Assembly (NCBI GenBank): GCA_045536965.1
Contig: JAZSON010000024.1
Location: 17,964 to 81,963 of the forward strand
Length of the DNA stretch: 64,000 nt
DNA from: UBA5448 sp045536965
GTDB lineage: Bacteria; Bacillota; Clostridia; Oscillospirales; SIG627
Direction: 5' to 3'
The notes under the pieces were generated by a model, which did not search any database, was not told the origin of the DNA, and was given only the letters and a program-made list of their open reading frames with translations. Position numbers and translations under genes: made by a program. Position 1 is the stretch's first letter, and every line of letters starts with the position of its first letter. Shown piece after piece: positions 16,467-24,945 of this stretch.

Positions 16467-17873
16467 ATGGCACTCGCAAAACACACGGGTGATCTCACCC
16501 GCGGCTCCATCACCAAGGGCATGCTCCTGTACGCCCTGCCCGTCATGGCATCCGCACTCCTTCAAAGCTTATACCACAATGCCGACATCATGGTGGTCGG
16601 AAAATTTGCCGAAAACGGCGAGGATGCCGTCGGTGCCATCGGTGCAACGGGCGCCCTCTTCAATCTCATCGTCAATATTCTCACGGGTCTTGCCGTCGGC
16701 GCAACCGCCGTCGTTGCCCGCCATTACGGGGCGGGTAGCAAAAAAGGGCTTTCCGACTCCATCCACACCTCGATTGCGATTGGCTTTTTCGGCGGTATTC
16801 TTGTAGGTACCTTCGGTTATTTTTCAGCGCAGTTTTGGCTGGAACTGATGGAGACCGATTCCGATCTTCTCCCCCCCGCCACCCTTTATCTTAAAATCTA
16901 CTTTTTGGCGCTCCCCTTTTCCATGGTTTACAATTTCGGCGCCGCCGTTCTCCGTGCCATCGGTGACACCCGCCGCCCCCTTTACATTTTGATGCTATCG
17001 GGATTATTGAATGTCGCTCTCAATCTTTTGTTTGTCATCGTTTTTGACATGAACGTGGCAGGCGTTGCCTTCGCTACCGCTATATCCAACGGATTTTCGG
17101 CCCTCCTTGTTATTCTCATCATGCGAAAAGGCGAAGGGTATTTGCAGTATCAAATCAGAAAAACCCGCATACATATCATGGAAATGAAGCCCATGCTCGC
17201 CATCGGACTTCCCACCGCCTTGCAATCCTCGATGTTCTCCTTGTCCAACGTCATCATCCAATCCACCCTCAATTCGTTTGGAAAAGCAGCGGCGTCGGGT
17301 GTGGCGATCGCCCGCAATCTGTGCACCTTCGTTTATTACTCTTTCAATGCATTTAATACCGCCGCGCTTGCTTATGCAGGACAAAACTACGGCGCAAAAC
17401 GCTTCGACCGTCTTTCACAAATCATGAAAAAGGGCATACTTCTTGCAACCGCCTGCAGTATGTTCGTCGGCGCACTCTTCGTCCTTTGCGATGATCTGCT
17501 TCTCTCCTTTTACACCGATAGCGCCGAGTTGATCGAGTGGGCCAAGATTTATAACACTCTCGTCAGCGGTTCCTATTTCCTTTGCGGTGTCCAAGAGGTC
17601 ATGGTCGGCTTTTTACGCGGTGTCGGAGAATCACTCCGCCCCACCATCCTCTCCATCTTCTCCATCTGCATCTACCGTTTGATCTGGATCTACGTTGCCC
17701 TCCCCCCCTTCCGTACCGCCTTCGGTGAAACGGCAGCCCTGTGGTTTTTATACTTGAGTTATCCCATTTCGTGGATCATCATGATCGTCGCTCTCCTCTA
17801 TATGTATCGCAGCAAGATGAAAAAACTCACAATCGAGTTATCATCTCCGCCCCCCGAAATTCCCGCCGCATAG
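16467..17873 (+). CDS. MATE-family efflux protein
   Basis: 468-aa polytopic protein with the MATE repeat pattern (ITKGMLLYALPVMASALLQS, VGKFAENGEDAVGAIGAT). The ATG at 16467 is chosen because AAGGAGG is perfectly placed. An upstream in-frame start would lie in the hairpin. No separate promoter is evident, so it may depend on read-through from the sugar isomerase gene. Substrate unknown. Confidence 0.9.
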   Translation: MALAKHTGDLTRGSITKGMLLYALPVMASALLQSLYHNADIMVVGKFAENGEDAVGAIGATGALFNLIVNILTGLAVGATAVVARHYGAGSKKGLSDSIHTSIAIGFFGGILVGTFGYFSAQFWLELMETDSDLLPPATLYLKIYFLALPFSMVYNFGAAVLRAIGDTRRPLYILMLSGLLNVALNLLFVIVFDMNVAGVAFATAISNGFSALLVILIMRKGEGYLQYQIRKTRIHIMEMKPMLAIGLPTALQSSMFSLSNVIIQSTLNSFGKAAASGVAIARNLCTFVYYSFNAFNTAALAYAGQNYGAKRFDRLSQIMKKGILLATACSMFVGALFVLCDDLLLSFYTDSAELIEWAKIYNTLVSGSYFLCGVQEVMVGFLRGVGESLRPTILSIFSICIYRLIWIYVALPPFRTAFGETAALWFLYLSYPISWIIMIVALLYMYRSKMKKLTIELSSPPPEIPAA

Positions 17874-17907
17874 AAAAAAGTGCAAACGAAAATTCGTTTG
17901 CACTTTT
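17874..17907. terminator. Bidirectional terminator after the second MATE gene
   Basis: Stem AAAAGTGCAAACGAA/TTCGTTTGCACTTTT with A and T flanks. It also serves metF on the other strand. Confidence 0.9.
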
Positions 17908-17939
17908 TTATGTCATGGTATGTCCGATTGTCTTCCCCG

Positions 17940-18800
17940 TTAAATAAGACCGGCGATATTCCGGTGAATACGTCTGGTGGTTTCAGGATTGTTCATGGTG
18001 TAAAGATGAATACCGTCCACCCCCGCCGCCAAAAGCTCCACGATTTGATCGGTCGCATAGGCGATCCCCGCATCTCTGAGTGCCTCGGGATTGTTCTCAT
18101 ACCGCTGCATCATACGGGAAAATTTTCTGGGAAGGGAGGCGCCGCACAAGGTCACCATCTTTTGAATCTGCTTGACGTTGAGAACGGGCATGATACCCGC
18201 TTCGATGGGAACGTTAATCCCCGCCGCGCGCACCCGCTCCAAAAAATCAAAGAAATATTCGTTGTCAAAGAAAAGCTGGGAAATCAAATGGTCTGCGCCC
18301 GCATCCACCTTTTGCTTCAAAAAGCGAATATCCCGCTCCAGCGATGGAGCAGCAACATGCCCCTCGGGATAGCAGGCGGCGGTAATGTCAAAATCAAAGG
18401 AAGATTTCATATAAGTAACCAACTCGGAAGCATATTTAAAATCTTCACGCTTTGGCAAATTGGGATTTTCGTCCCCGCGCAAAGCAAAGACGTTTTCAAT
18501 GCGCGCATCCTGATACATCTTTAAACGCGTTTCAATTTCTTCCTTGGAGCTGGTGATGCAGGTGATGTGGGGAAGCGGCTCGATGTGATAGGTGTTTTTC
18601 AAAAGACAGGCAATGTCAAAGGTAGAGTGGTCCGCCGTATTACCGCCCGCACCGTAGGTCACACTGATATAGGCAGGCTTTACGTCGGCAATGGCCTCAA
18701 GCGTCTCGTAAATCGTGTGAACGGGAGAGGAGGGCTTCGGGGGAAATACCTCCACCGAGAAAATTGGTTTGTTGCTTTGGAAGAGCGAGGAAATACGCAT
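17940..18800 (-). CDS. metF: Methylenetetrahydrofolate reductase
   Basis: 286-aa FAD-dependent TIM-barrel enzyme reducing 5,10-methylene-THF to 5-methyl-THF. Family blocks seen are FSVEVFPPKP, SVTYGAGGN, ITCITSS, ALRGD, DHLISQLFFDN and PIEAGIMPVLN. Length is typical of bacterial MetF without the eukaryotic regulatory domain. The ATG at 18800 is chosen over a GTG three codons upstream on spacing to GTGGGTG. It pairs functionally with fhs (35526-37193) in one-carbon metabolism. Confidence 0.93.
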   Translation of the reverse strand: MRISSLFQSNKPIFSVEVFPPKPSSPVHTIYETLEAIADVKPAYISVTYGAGGNTADHSTFDIACLLKNTYHIEPLPHITCITSSKEEIETRLKMYQDARIENVFALRGDENPNLPKREDFKYASELVTYMKSSFDFDITAACYPEGHVAAPSLERDIRFLKQKVDAGADHLISQLFFDNEYFFDFLERVRAAGINVPIEAGIMPVLNVKQIQKMVTLCGASLPRKFSRMMQRYENNPEALRDAGIAYATDQIVELLAAGVDGIHLYTMNNPETTRRIHRNIAGLI

Positions 18801-18869
18801 ACTGCACACCCACTTTCTAAAATCTTCGCTCGATTATACGTTTTTTCGTAATTTCGACATAATAACAAC

Positions 18870-18898
18870 TTGACAATTACTATATTTCGTGATATAAT
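18870..18898 (+). promoter_or_regulatory. sigma-A promoter of the phage-like gene pair
   Basis: TTGACA (18870-18875), 17 bp, TATAAT (18893-18898): full consensus. Confidence 0.85.
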
Positions 18899-18923
18899 CA
18901 CGATACACCAAAGGAGGGATCAC

Positions 18924-19115
18924 ATGAAGGAAAATCAAACGATCAAGAAGCAGCTTTTAACATGTTTAAAATCCTTTTTAGAGCAATTAAGCGAAGAGGA
19001 CGCACTCTATGAGGATTTGGACTGGTTGGTGGAAAACCTGCGAGAGGAGACGGGGGACGGCGTCGCGCTGTACGATGCGGACAAACTGTATTCGGATGGG
19101 GTGTATCGAGCATGA
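18924..19115 (+). CDS. Small acidic protein upstream of a sigma-70 region-4-like protein
   Basis: 63-aa predicted helical, acidic protein (SEEDALYEDLDWLVENLREE). AAGGAGG precedes the ATG. Its stop overlaps the next start (ATGA), so the two are translationally coupled. No family recognised. It could be a partner or regulator of the downstream HTH protein. Confidence 0.65.
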   Translation: MKENQTIKKQLLTCLKSFLEQLSEEDALYEDLDWLVENLREETGDGVALYDADKLYSDGVYRA

Positions 19116-19576
19116 CGGGAAAGCATTACTTAAAATCGTATGTCAACGCTCTGCGGCGGTACGAATCGGACAGACGGCTGCTTAAAAATTTGGAAACCCA
19201 CACCTGCTGGCCATACGGCAGAAAGCTGAAAGGACTTCCTCCCGATGCCATCCGTTCCCGCGAGATTTTAAAAAGGCGCATCCGACGGGCAGACCTTGTT
19301 TTGCGCCGAGCGGGAGAAAAGATTGCGCGAGCGCTTTCGGCGATGGAAGACCGCATCAGTCGTCAATACATAGAAATGCGATATTTGCGGGGACTGCCCA
19401 TGGAGGAGATTGCCTACATCGTAGGATACAGCGAGCGGCAGCTTTACCGCTTGACCCGCGGCATGGAGCGGGAATTTCTGCGGCATCTATCGGCCGCGAC
19501 GGGCATCACCCGATATGGCGGAAGCCGCCCGAAACACCGTTATCATATCACAAATCGAAAAAAATGTAAAGAATAA
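19112..19576 (+). CDS. Phage-type transcriptional regulator with sigma-70 region 4-like HTH
   Basis: 154-aa basic protein. A C-terminal HTH reading YLRGLPMEEIAYIVGYSERQ resembles sigma-70 region 4 and phage late regulators of the ArpU/RinA/DUF1492 type. The N-terminal half is a charged helical segment. Such proteins usually sit before terminase genes in prophages, but no phage genes follow, so this is a remnant or domesticated regulator. It ends before a terminator at 19617-19649. Confidence 0.65.
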   Translation: MTGKHYLKSYVNALRRYESDRRLLKNLETHTCWPYGRKLKGLPPDAIRSREILKRRIRRADLVLRRAGEKIARALSAMEDRISRQYIEMRYLRGLPMEEIAYIVGYSERQLYRLTRGMEREFLRHLSAATGITRYGGSRPKHRYHITNRKKCKE

Positions 19577-19616
19577 AATGAGCGAGGGATGCAAATATTT
19601 CCATCCCCCACCACCC

Positions 19617-19649
19617 AAAAGCCGCAGGATTGTCCGCGGCTTTTCTTTC
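19617..19649 (+). terminator. Terminator after the phage-like pair
   Basis: Stem AAAAGCCGC/GCGGCTTTT with a 10-nt loop followed by T-rich sequence. Confidence 0.8.
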
Positions 19650-19727
19650 TTTTTTGAAAAATAAAACCTTTTTATTTTGCCCCATGGAATCAAGCGCGAA
19701 TCTTTCTCTTATAATTATAAAGAAGTA

Positions 19728-19757
19728 TTGACAAAGCGGGGGTGATTGGTATATAAT
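19728..19757 (+). promoter_or_regulatory. sigma-A promoter of the LtaS-like gene
   Basis: TTGACA (19728-19733), 18 bp, TATAAT (19752-19757), followed by a leader of about 90 nt. Confidence 0.8.
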
Positions 19758-19853
19758 ATTACACGTTTTGACACATCATGCAATAAGACAACTTCGTTAT
19801 GCACTTATGCATATCTACACATACAAATTCCAACCAAAGAAAGGGAATGTTTC

Positions 19854-22142
19854 ATGAACTGGTTAAAGGGACTCAAGGCGCTCGGACAGGATTGTCTTAC
19901 CGTTTTAGGTCGCGCTTTTCGGGCCATCGGCCGTTGGCTCTGCAATCACAAAACGGCAGTATTTTTCACCCTCTCCATCATCTATTATGAGTTGATGCTC
20001 CAACTGATGACCTTCGGAAGCATCGATATTTACTTTGCATATCCACTTCTTTTTGCCATCCCCTTCGGATGTCTGTGCGGCCTGATTGCAACCGCCTTTA
20101 ACCGCGTTGTAAACACCGTTATTTCGACCATCCTTTTGGTGATATTCAGTTTTTATTTCAACTTCCAGGTCATTTATTACAGCTTGTTCAATGACTTTTT
20201 CACCTTTGCGCTTGCCGACACGGCAGACGACGCCATGGGCACCTTCGGTGATGAAATCATCTATCTGATTGTTACCAACCTGCTCAACATTTTCATCATC
20301 TGCATCCCCTTTATCATCTTCATCGTCTCACTTGCGCTCTACCGCATTGCGGCAAAACCCGAGCGTTTGAAAAAGATGGCAGAGAAAGGCACTTTCTTAA
20401 GATTTTTGGCAAAAACCTCCAATCGCGCCAGAAACCACTTTGATTTGATTCGCCGCCGTCCACTAAAATCCCAGCTTGTTCTCTCCCTCGTTGCCGTCGT
20501 GGCGTACGGCATCACCATCCTGACCCTCTTCTTCCCCGGCACAGGGTACCACACGCCTTATGATCTCTACTTCAATTCGGGTGCTCTTTCCACCCAAATC
20601 TCCAAGCTCGGTTTGATTACATCCACCATGCAGGACCTCGGTGTCCGTCCCACCCCCGAGGAAGGCGATGATGTCATCACACTCGATCCCATCAAGCCTC
20701 CCGTCAATGTCAATCCGCCCCAACCGGATAACAACGAAGATGAACCCGATCCCGATCAACCGGATGTCGAACCCGAAAAACCCATTGAATACAATATACT
20801 GCAAATCGATTTTGATGCGCTGATGGCAAGCGAGACCGACAAAACGGTACAATCCCTCCACACCTATTTCAGCGCTGTTGAGCCCACCAAAAAGAATGAC
20901 AAAACAGGTATGTTCAAGGGATACAACCTCATATATATCTGCGCCGAAAGTTTTTCATCGGCAGCCATCGTAGAGCCTGAACTGACCCCCAATCTTTACA
21001 AAATGGCAACCGAGGGCTTCATTTTCAACAACTACTATACCATGTTCCCCTCCAACACTACAAACGGTGAGTATGCTTTCTGTACGGGTCTCATTCCCGA
21101 CCTGACCCGCCAAAAGTCCAACGGCAGCTTCCTCGCCTCCAAGAAAAACTATCTCCCCTTCTGTTTGGGCAACATGTTTGGTGACATCGGCATTCAGGCC
21201 CGCGCTTATCACAACCACACCAAGACCTATTATTCCCGTAACATCACCCATCCCAACATCGGTTACATCTTCAAGGCCCGCAACCAAGGCATTAGAGTCA
21301 CGGGTTGGCCCGAATCCGACTACGAAATGGCAAAACAGTCGTATGAAGATTTCATCAATGACGAACAGTTCCACGCCTACTATATGACGGTCAGCGGCCA
21401 CTACCGCTACACCTTTGAACTGAAGGAAGATTCCGACGGCGACCTTGTTCCCTTGAACACCATGGCCGTGAAAAACAAGGCGCAAGCCCTCAAGTACACC
21501 CACAACAAAAACGGCGAGAAATATGACACCACCTGCCAAGCCTACCTCGCCTGCCACATCGAACTGGACAAAATGATTGGCGAACTGGTTGACAAGCTGA
21601 CCGCCGCAGGAAAAATGGACAATACCGTATTCGTCCTCGGCGCCGACCATTATCCCTACGGACTTTCTGCCAAAGAATACAACAACATCATGTCCGAAGA
21701 AATCGATACCGCATTTGAGAAATTCAGAAGCACCCTCATTCTTTACAACTCTCAAATGATCAACACCATGACCTTGGAAGAAAGAACCGTCGACAAGACC
21801 TGTTGCGCCGTTGACGTTCTCCCCACCGTGTTAAACCTCTTTGGTTTCGATTACGATTCCCGTCTCCTTTCGGGCTCCGACATTTTCTCCGACACACCGG
21901 GACTTGCCATTTTGGCCGACCAATCTTATGTCACCGACTATGTCAAGTACAACGCATCGAGCCGCAAGATCACCTACTTGGTTGATGAATTTTTGGTTCC
22001 CGAGGGATATGTCGATTCTTATATCGAATTTGTCAAGAACAAATGCACCGCGGCAACCGCCATCCTCAACAAAGACTACTTTGCAAAACTCTTCCCCGAG
22101 GCAGCGATAGCCCACCGCGAAGAAGTCAATAACAAAAAGTAA
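19854..22142 (+). CDS. LTA synthase-family sulfatase-fold membrane enzyme
   Basis: 762-aa protein with about five N-terminal membrane segments, then a Pro/Asp/Glu-rich linker (about residues 285-315), then an extracellular alkaline-phosphatase-like domain. The candidate nucleophile threonine is in SNTTNGEYAF, and metal ligands are suggested by IYICAESFS, SGHYRY and GADHYPYG. LtaS enzymes transfer glycerol-phosphate from phosphatidylglycerol to build lipoteichoic acid. Relatives move phosphoethanolamine or act on other polymers, so the exact donor is open. The ATG at 19854 follows AAGGGAATG. Confidence 0.88.
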   Translation: MNWLKGLKALGQDCLTVLGRAFRAIGRWLCNHKTAVFFTLSIIYYELMLQLMTFGSIDIYFAYPLLFAIPFGCLCGLIATAFNRVVNTVISTILLVIFSFYFNFQVIYYSLFNDFFTFALADTADDAMGTFGDEIIYLIVTNLLNIFIICIPFIIFIVSLALYRIAAKPERLKKMAEKGTFLRFLAKTSNRARNHFDLIRRRPLKSQLVLSLVAVVAYGITILTLFFPGTGYHTPYDLYFNSGALSTQISKLGLITSTMQDLGVRPTPEEGDDVITLDPIKPPVNVNPPQPDNNEDEPDPDQPDVEPEKPIEYNILQIDFDALMASETDKTVQSLHTYFSAVEPTKKNDKTGMFKGYNLIYICAESFSSAAIVEPELTPNLYKMATEGFIFNNYYTMFPSNTTNGEYAFCTGLIPDLTRQKSNGSFLASKKNYLPFCLGNMFGDIGIQARAYHNHTKTYYSRNITHPNIGYIFKARNQGIRVTGWPESDYEMAKQSYEDFINDEQFHAYYMTVSGHYRYTFELKEDSDGDLVPLNTMAVKNKAQALKYTHNKNGEKYDTTCQAYLACHIELDKMIGELVDKLTAAGKMDNTVFVLGADHYPYGLSAKEYNNIMSEEIDTAFEKFRSTLILYNSQMINTMTLEERTVDKTCCAVDVLPTVLNLFGFDYDSRLLSGSDIFSDTPGLAILADQSYVTDYVKYNASSRKITYLVDEFLVPEGYVDSYIEFVKNKCTAATAILNKDYFAKLFPEAAIAHREEVNNKK

Positions 22143-22196
22143 CGAAAGATAAAAAAGAAGTGTGGTTAGGGGCGTACCCCAAAGGACAGTTTTCAG

Positions 22197-22235
22197 AAAT
22201 ACGGTATATCTCGAAAGAGGTATGCCGTATTTTTG
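22197..22235 (+). terminator. Terminator after the LtaS-like gene
   Basis: Stem AATACGGTATATCTC/GAGGTATGCCGTATT with a GAAA loop and T tail. Confidence 0.8.
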
Positions 22236-22289
22236 CATTTGTGGACTCAAATGCAGTGCTTGTCAGGAAAATTGACGAGGCATAGGTGA

Positions 22290-22428
22290 ACATAAAAAGG
22301 CTCCCTTGTGTAAAGGGAGCTGACGCCGAAGGCGGCTGAGGGATTGTTTTTTATAAAATTTAACTTCTACAATCCCTCCGTCACGGCAAGCCGTGCCACC
22401 TCCCTTTACACAAGGGAGGCTTTTTTCT
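22290..22428. repeat. Interspersed inverted-repeat element (MITE-like)
   Basis: About 140 bp bounded by complementary ends GGCTCCCTTGTGTAAAGGGA and TCCCTTTACACAAGGGAGGC, with internal GACGCCGAAGGCG and CACGGCAAGCCGTG hairpins around an AT-rich centre. This type of element is common between genes in gut Clostridia. It is non-coding. The rest of the 520-bp gap (22143-22662) holds terminators and two further palindromes (22429-22444 and 22449-22482). Confidence 0.8.
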
Positions 22429-22536
22429 ACCTTCCGGAAGGTAAGCGAAAGCTCTTTTGATATGCTAATGTCAAAAGAGCCTTTGCGTTACTTTTGACAA
22501 AATATTGTTGTCTTTAATTATGTCAGTGCTTGTCAA

Positions 22537-22576
22537 GAAAAAAGGACGAGGAATTATTAAAATTCCTCGTCTTTTT
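22537..22576. terminator. Hairpin terminator downstream of the Gfo/Idh/MocA gene
   Basis: Stem GACGAGGAATT/AATTCCTCGTC with A and T runs on both sides, active from both strands. Confidence 0.75.
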
Positions 22577-22662
22577 CCTGTCGGTAGGTAACGTATTCTC
22601 TTTCATTTACAAAACTGTCCTTAAAAGTACGACTCTTTTTCCACACTTCTTTTTTACTGTTT

Positions 22663-23712
22663 TCACTCAAAAATAACCGAGTTTTCTTTGCAAGTATTGA
22701 TAATGTCCATCAGCTTGATGGTCTGTTCAACGGGAACAAAAGAGGGCTTATCCTCGACCACATATTCATAGAAAGCATCGTAATAATCCACGGGAGGAAA
22801 ATCGTTGATGGGGAAATCCTTGGTATGCCAAGGCAGATCGGCCGAGCGCTCGGGCGCATATTTTCTGTCAGCCGCAGCCAGTTCCTCCGAAAGAGAAACA
22901 GCCGACAGTTCCTCGGGAACAAGATATTGCACACGGAAAGCGGGGGTGCCGTCCTGCAATTTCACGCGGCTGATAGAACCATATTTACCGTACACTGCAA
23001 AGGGCGGTAACGCCAAAGCAGTGGCTTGGTTAATATCAATATCAATGGTAATGTGAGATTTTGTAAGAAGAAGAATCTTTACCACATCATCGGCATCGCC
23101 GAGAGAAGCCATGCGGTAACGAATACAATCCATTTTTTCAATTTCCTCGTCAGATCCTAACAAAAAGAGGGCTTGATCGATATAATGGGCGCCGTAATTA
23201 TTCAACATACCACCGCCGAATTTCAGCATCGCCTGCCAATCGTTACGACGTGCATAGGCCGAAACAGTACGCTTAAACATATATACCCTGCCGATCAGAT
23301 CCTCTTGCAGCACCGCGCGCAGAGCCACAGCGTCAGGCAACAGACGGTGGGGTTGGTAGACCATCAGCTTACGGCCTGTTCTGACCATGCAATCCCGAAT
23401 GGCAATACATTCCTCCAGATCCTTGGCCATAGGTTTATCCAGAAAAACATCCACACCCGCTTCCATCGCAAGCACGGCATGCGCTCTATGCAAATGGGTC
23501 GGAGTGCAGATAACGACAGCGTCGGGCTTTGCCTTTTCAATCATGACCGAAATATCGGTATATCCCTCCACCCCATATTTCTCTTTGGCTTCCAAAAGGC
23601 GGTCGGCATTGTTGTCAACCACGGCGCAAAGTGTAAACTTGGGGTTTTTCAAAATGGTGGGAATATGATACGCCCAACCGACACGACCCAAACCAATCAC
23701 AGCAATTTTCAT
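22663..23712 (-). CDS. Gfo/Idh/MocA-family NAD(P)-dependent oxidoreductase (second gene)
   Basis: 349-aa sugar/inositol dehydrogenase-like enzyme. A Rossmann GLGRVGWAYH motif near residue 7, VICTPTHLH and the catalytic-lysine motif LDKPMAKD are present. It oxidises an unknown sugar or cyclitol. The ATG at 23712 is used because GGAG is 11 nt upstream. It follows another family member (23779-24828) with only a terminator hairpin between, so its expression probably relies on read-through. Confidence 0.88.
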   Translation of the reverse strand: MKIAVIGLGRVGWAYHIPTILKNPKFTLCAVVDNNADRLLEAKEKYGVEGYTDISVMIEKAKPDAVVICTPTHLHRAHAVLAMEAGVDVFLDKPMAKDLEECIAIRDCMVRTGRKLMVYQPHRLLPDAVALRAVLQEDLIGRVYMFKRTVSAYARRNDWQAMLKFGGGMLNNYGAHYIDQALFLLGSDEEIEKMDCIRYRMASLGDADDVVKILLLTKSHITIDIDINQATALALPPFAVYGKYGSISRVKLQDGTPAFRVQYLVPEELSAVSLSEELAAADRKYAPERSADLPWHTKDFPINDFPPVDYYDAFYEYVVEDKPSFVPVEQTIKLMDIINTCKENSVIFE

Positions 23713-23737
23713 CCTACTGTTCACTCCAATTCATAAA

Positions 23738-23773
23738 ATACAGCGGCAAAACCCGAATAGGTTTTGCCGCTGT
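23738..23773 (-). terminator. Intergenic hairpin between the two Gfo/Idh/MocA genes
   Basis: Perfect stem ACAGCGGCAAAACC/GGTTTTGCCGCTGT with a 6-nt loop and T-rich tail. The next gene starts 26 bp later with no room for a promoter, suggesting partial termination. Confidence 0.7.
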
Positions 23774-23778
23774 TTGCT

Positions 23779-24828
23779 TTATCGGGCGGTAAATTCCTTC
23801 ATATCGATGGGTTTACCGGTACGGGAAGATTCATAGATTGCCAAAATAAGATCCACAGGTCTGCGTCCTTCATTGACATCGATCATGGGTTGTCTTCCCT
23901 CTTGGATGGCCGAGAAGAAGTCGGTCAACTGAGGAATATGCGTGCCCCATTCGTTTGCATCGGGGCGGTTAGCGGCATTGGGATCGGCGCGATCAAACAC
24001 GATGTCGGCGGGTTTTTCCTTGCCTTCAACATTCCATTCGGTAAAGAATTTTTCTTCCATGTGGATGGTACCCTTGTCGCCGTTGAAATGGAATACCTTG
24101 GGATAACCGGGATAAACCGATGTAGTACCTTGGATGACACCCAAAGCGCCCGATTCATATTCTAAAACAGCAGCCGCAGTATCTTCAACTTCGATGTTAC
24201 GGGCAAGTGTTCTGCAGTTGGCATAAACTGTTTTTACATCGCCCATGATAAACAGAAGCTGGTCAACGCCGTGAATACCTTGATTCATCAAAGCGCCGCC
24301 GCCATCCAGTTTCCAGGTGCCACGCCAACCCGAGTTGCCGTAATACTCATGGGAACGGAAGAACTTCATGTAAACATCACCCGAAACCATTCTGCCGAGT
24401 TCACCGCTTTGAACGGCTTGACGTGCGCGCAAAATGGTGGGATAGTAGCGCATTTGAGAAACAGAGGTCAGGATAACATTGTGCTTCTTGCAGGCGTCCT
24501 GCAAATCATTCAACTGTTCGGTGGTGATGGCCATGGGCTTTTCGACCACGATGTGTTTGCCCGCTTTGGCGGCGCGGATGGCAAGATCCGAATGGAAGCC
24601 ACTGGGAGTACAAATGGAAACGCTGTCGATATCGTCGCTCGCGAGCATATCGTCAATGGTTTCGTACGCCTTTACACCCTCATATTCAGATGCAAATCTC
24701 TGGGCAAACTCAATTTTCACATCGGCACAGCCCGCCAAGCAGACCGGCATGGTTTTGGAAAGCTCATTGATTGCATAGGCATGCCACTTGGAAATCAAGC
24801 CGCATCCGATAATTCCATGTTTAATCAT
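23779..24828 (-). CDS. Gfo/Idh/MocA-family NAD(P)-dependent oxidoreductase (first gene)
   Basis: 349-aa enzyme with an N-terminal Rossmann motif IIGCGLISKWH, then SICTPSGFH and the family motif VVEKPMAIT (catalytic Lys). The C-terminal substrate domain contains GGGALMNQGIHGVDQLL. It has its own consensus promoter. Together with the following paralogue it suggests a sugar or inositol catabolic pair. The substrate cannot be read from the sequence. Confidence 0.9.
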   Translation of the reverse strand: MIKHGIIGCGLISKWHAYAINELSKTMPVCLAGCADVKIEFAQRFASEYEGVKAYETIDDMLASDDIDSVSICTPSGFHSDLAIRAAKAGKHIVVEKPMAITTEQLNDLQDACKKHNVILTSVSQMRYYPTILRARQAVQSGELGRMVSGDVYMKFFRSHEYYGNSGWRGTWKLDGGGALMNQGIHGVDQLLFIMGDVKTVYANCRTLARNIEVEDTAAAVLEYESGALGVIQGTTSVYPGYPKVFHFNGDKGTIHMEEKFFTEWNVEGKEKPADIVFDRADPNAANRPDANEWGTHIPQLTDFFSAIQEGRQPMIDVNEGRRPVDLILAIYESSRTGKPIDMKEFTAR

Positions 24829-24861
24829 TTTTCGTAGTATCCTTTCTTACGAGATGTATTG

Positions 24862-24890
24862 ATTATACAACAATTTTCCATTTTCGTCAA
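24862..24890 (-). promoter_or_regulatory. sigma-A promoter of the Gfo/Idh/MocA pair
   Basis: TTGACG (24885-24890), 17 bp, TATAAT (24862-24867) on the minus strand. Confidence 0.85.
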
Positions 24891-24916
24891 GTGGAAAAGG
24901 GATTTTCTCATCATCA

Positions 24917-24942
24917 AAATCGGGCGGCTTTTTGCCGCCCGA
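24917..24942 (-). terminator. Terminator after the LRR surface protein gene
   Basis: Stem TCGGGCGGC/GCCGCCCGA with an AAAAA loop, followed by TTTT on the minus strand. Confidence 0.8.
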
Positions 24943-24945
24943 AGA

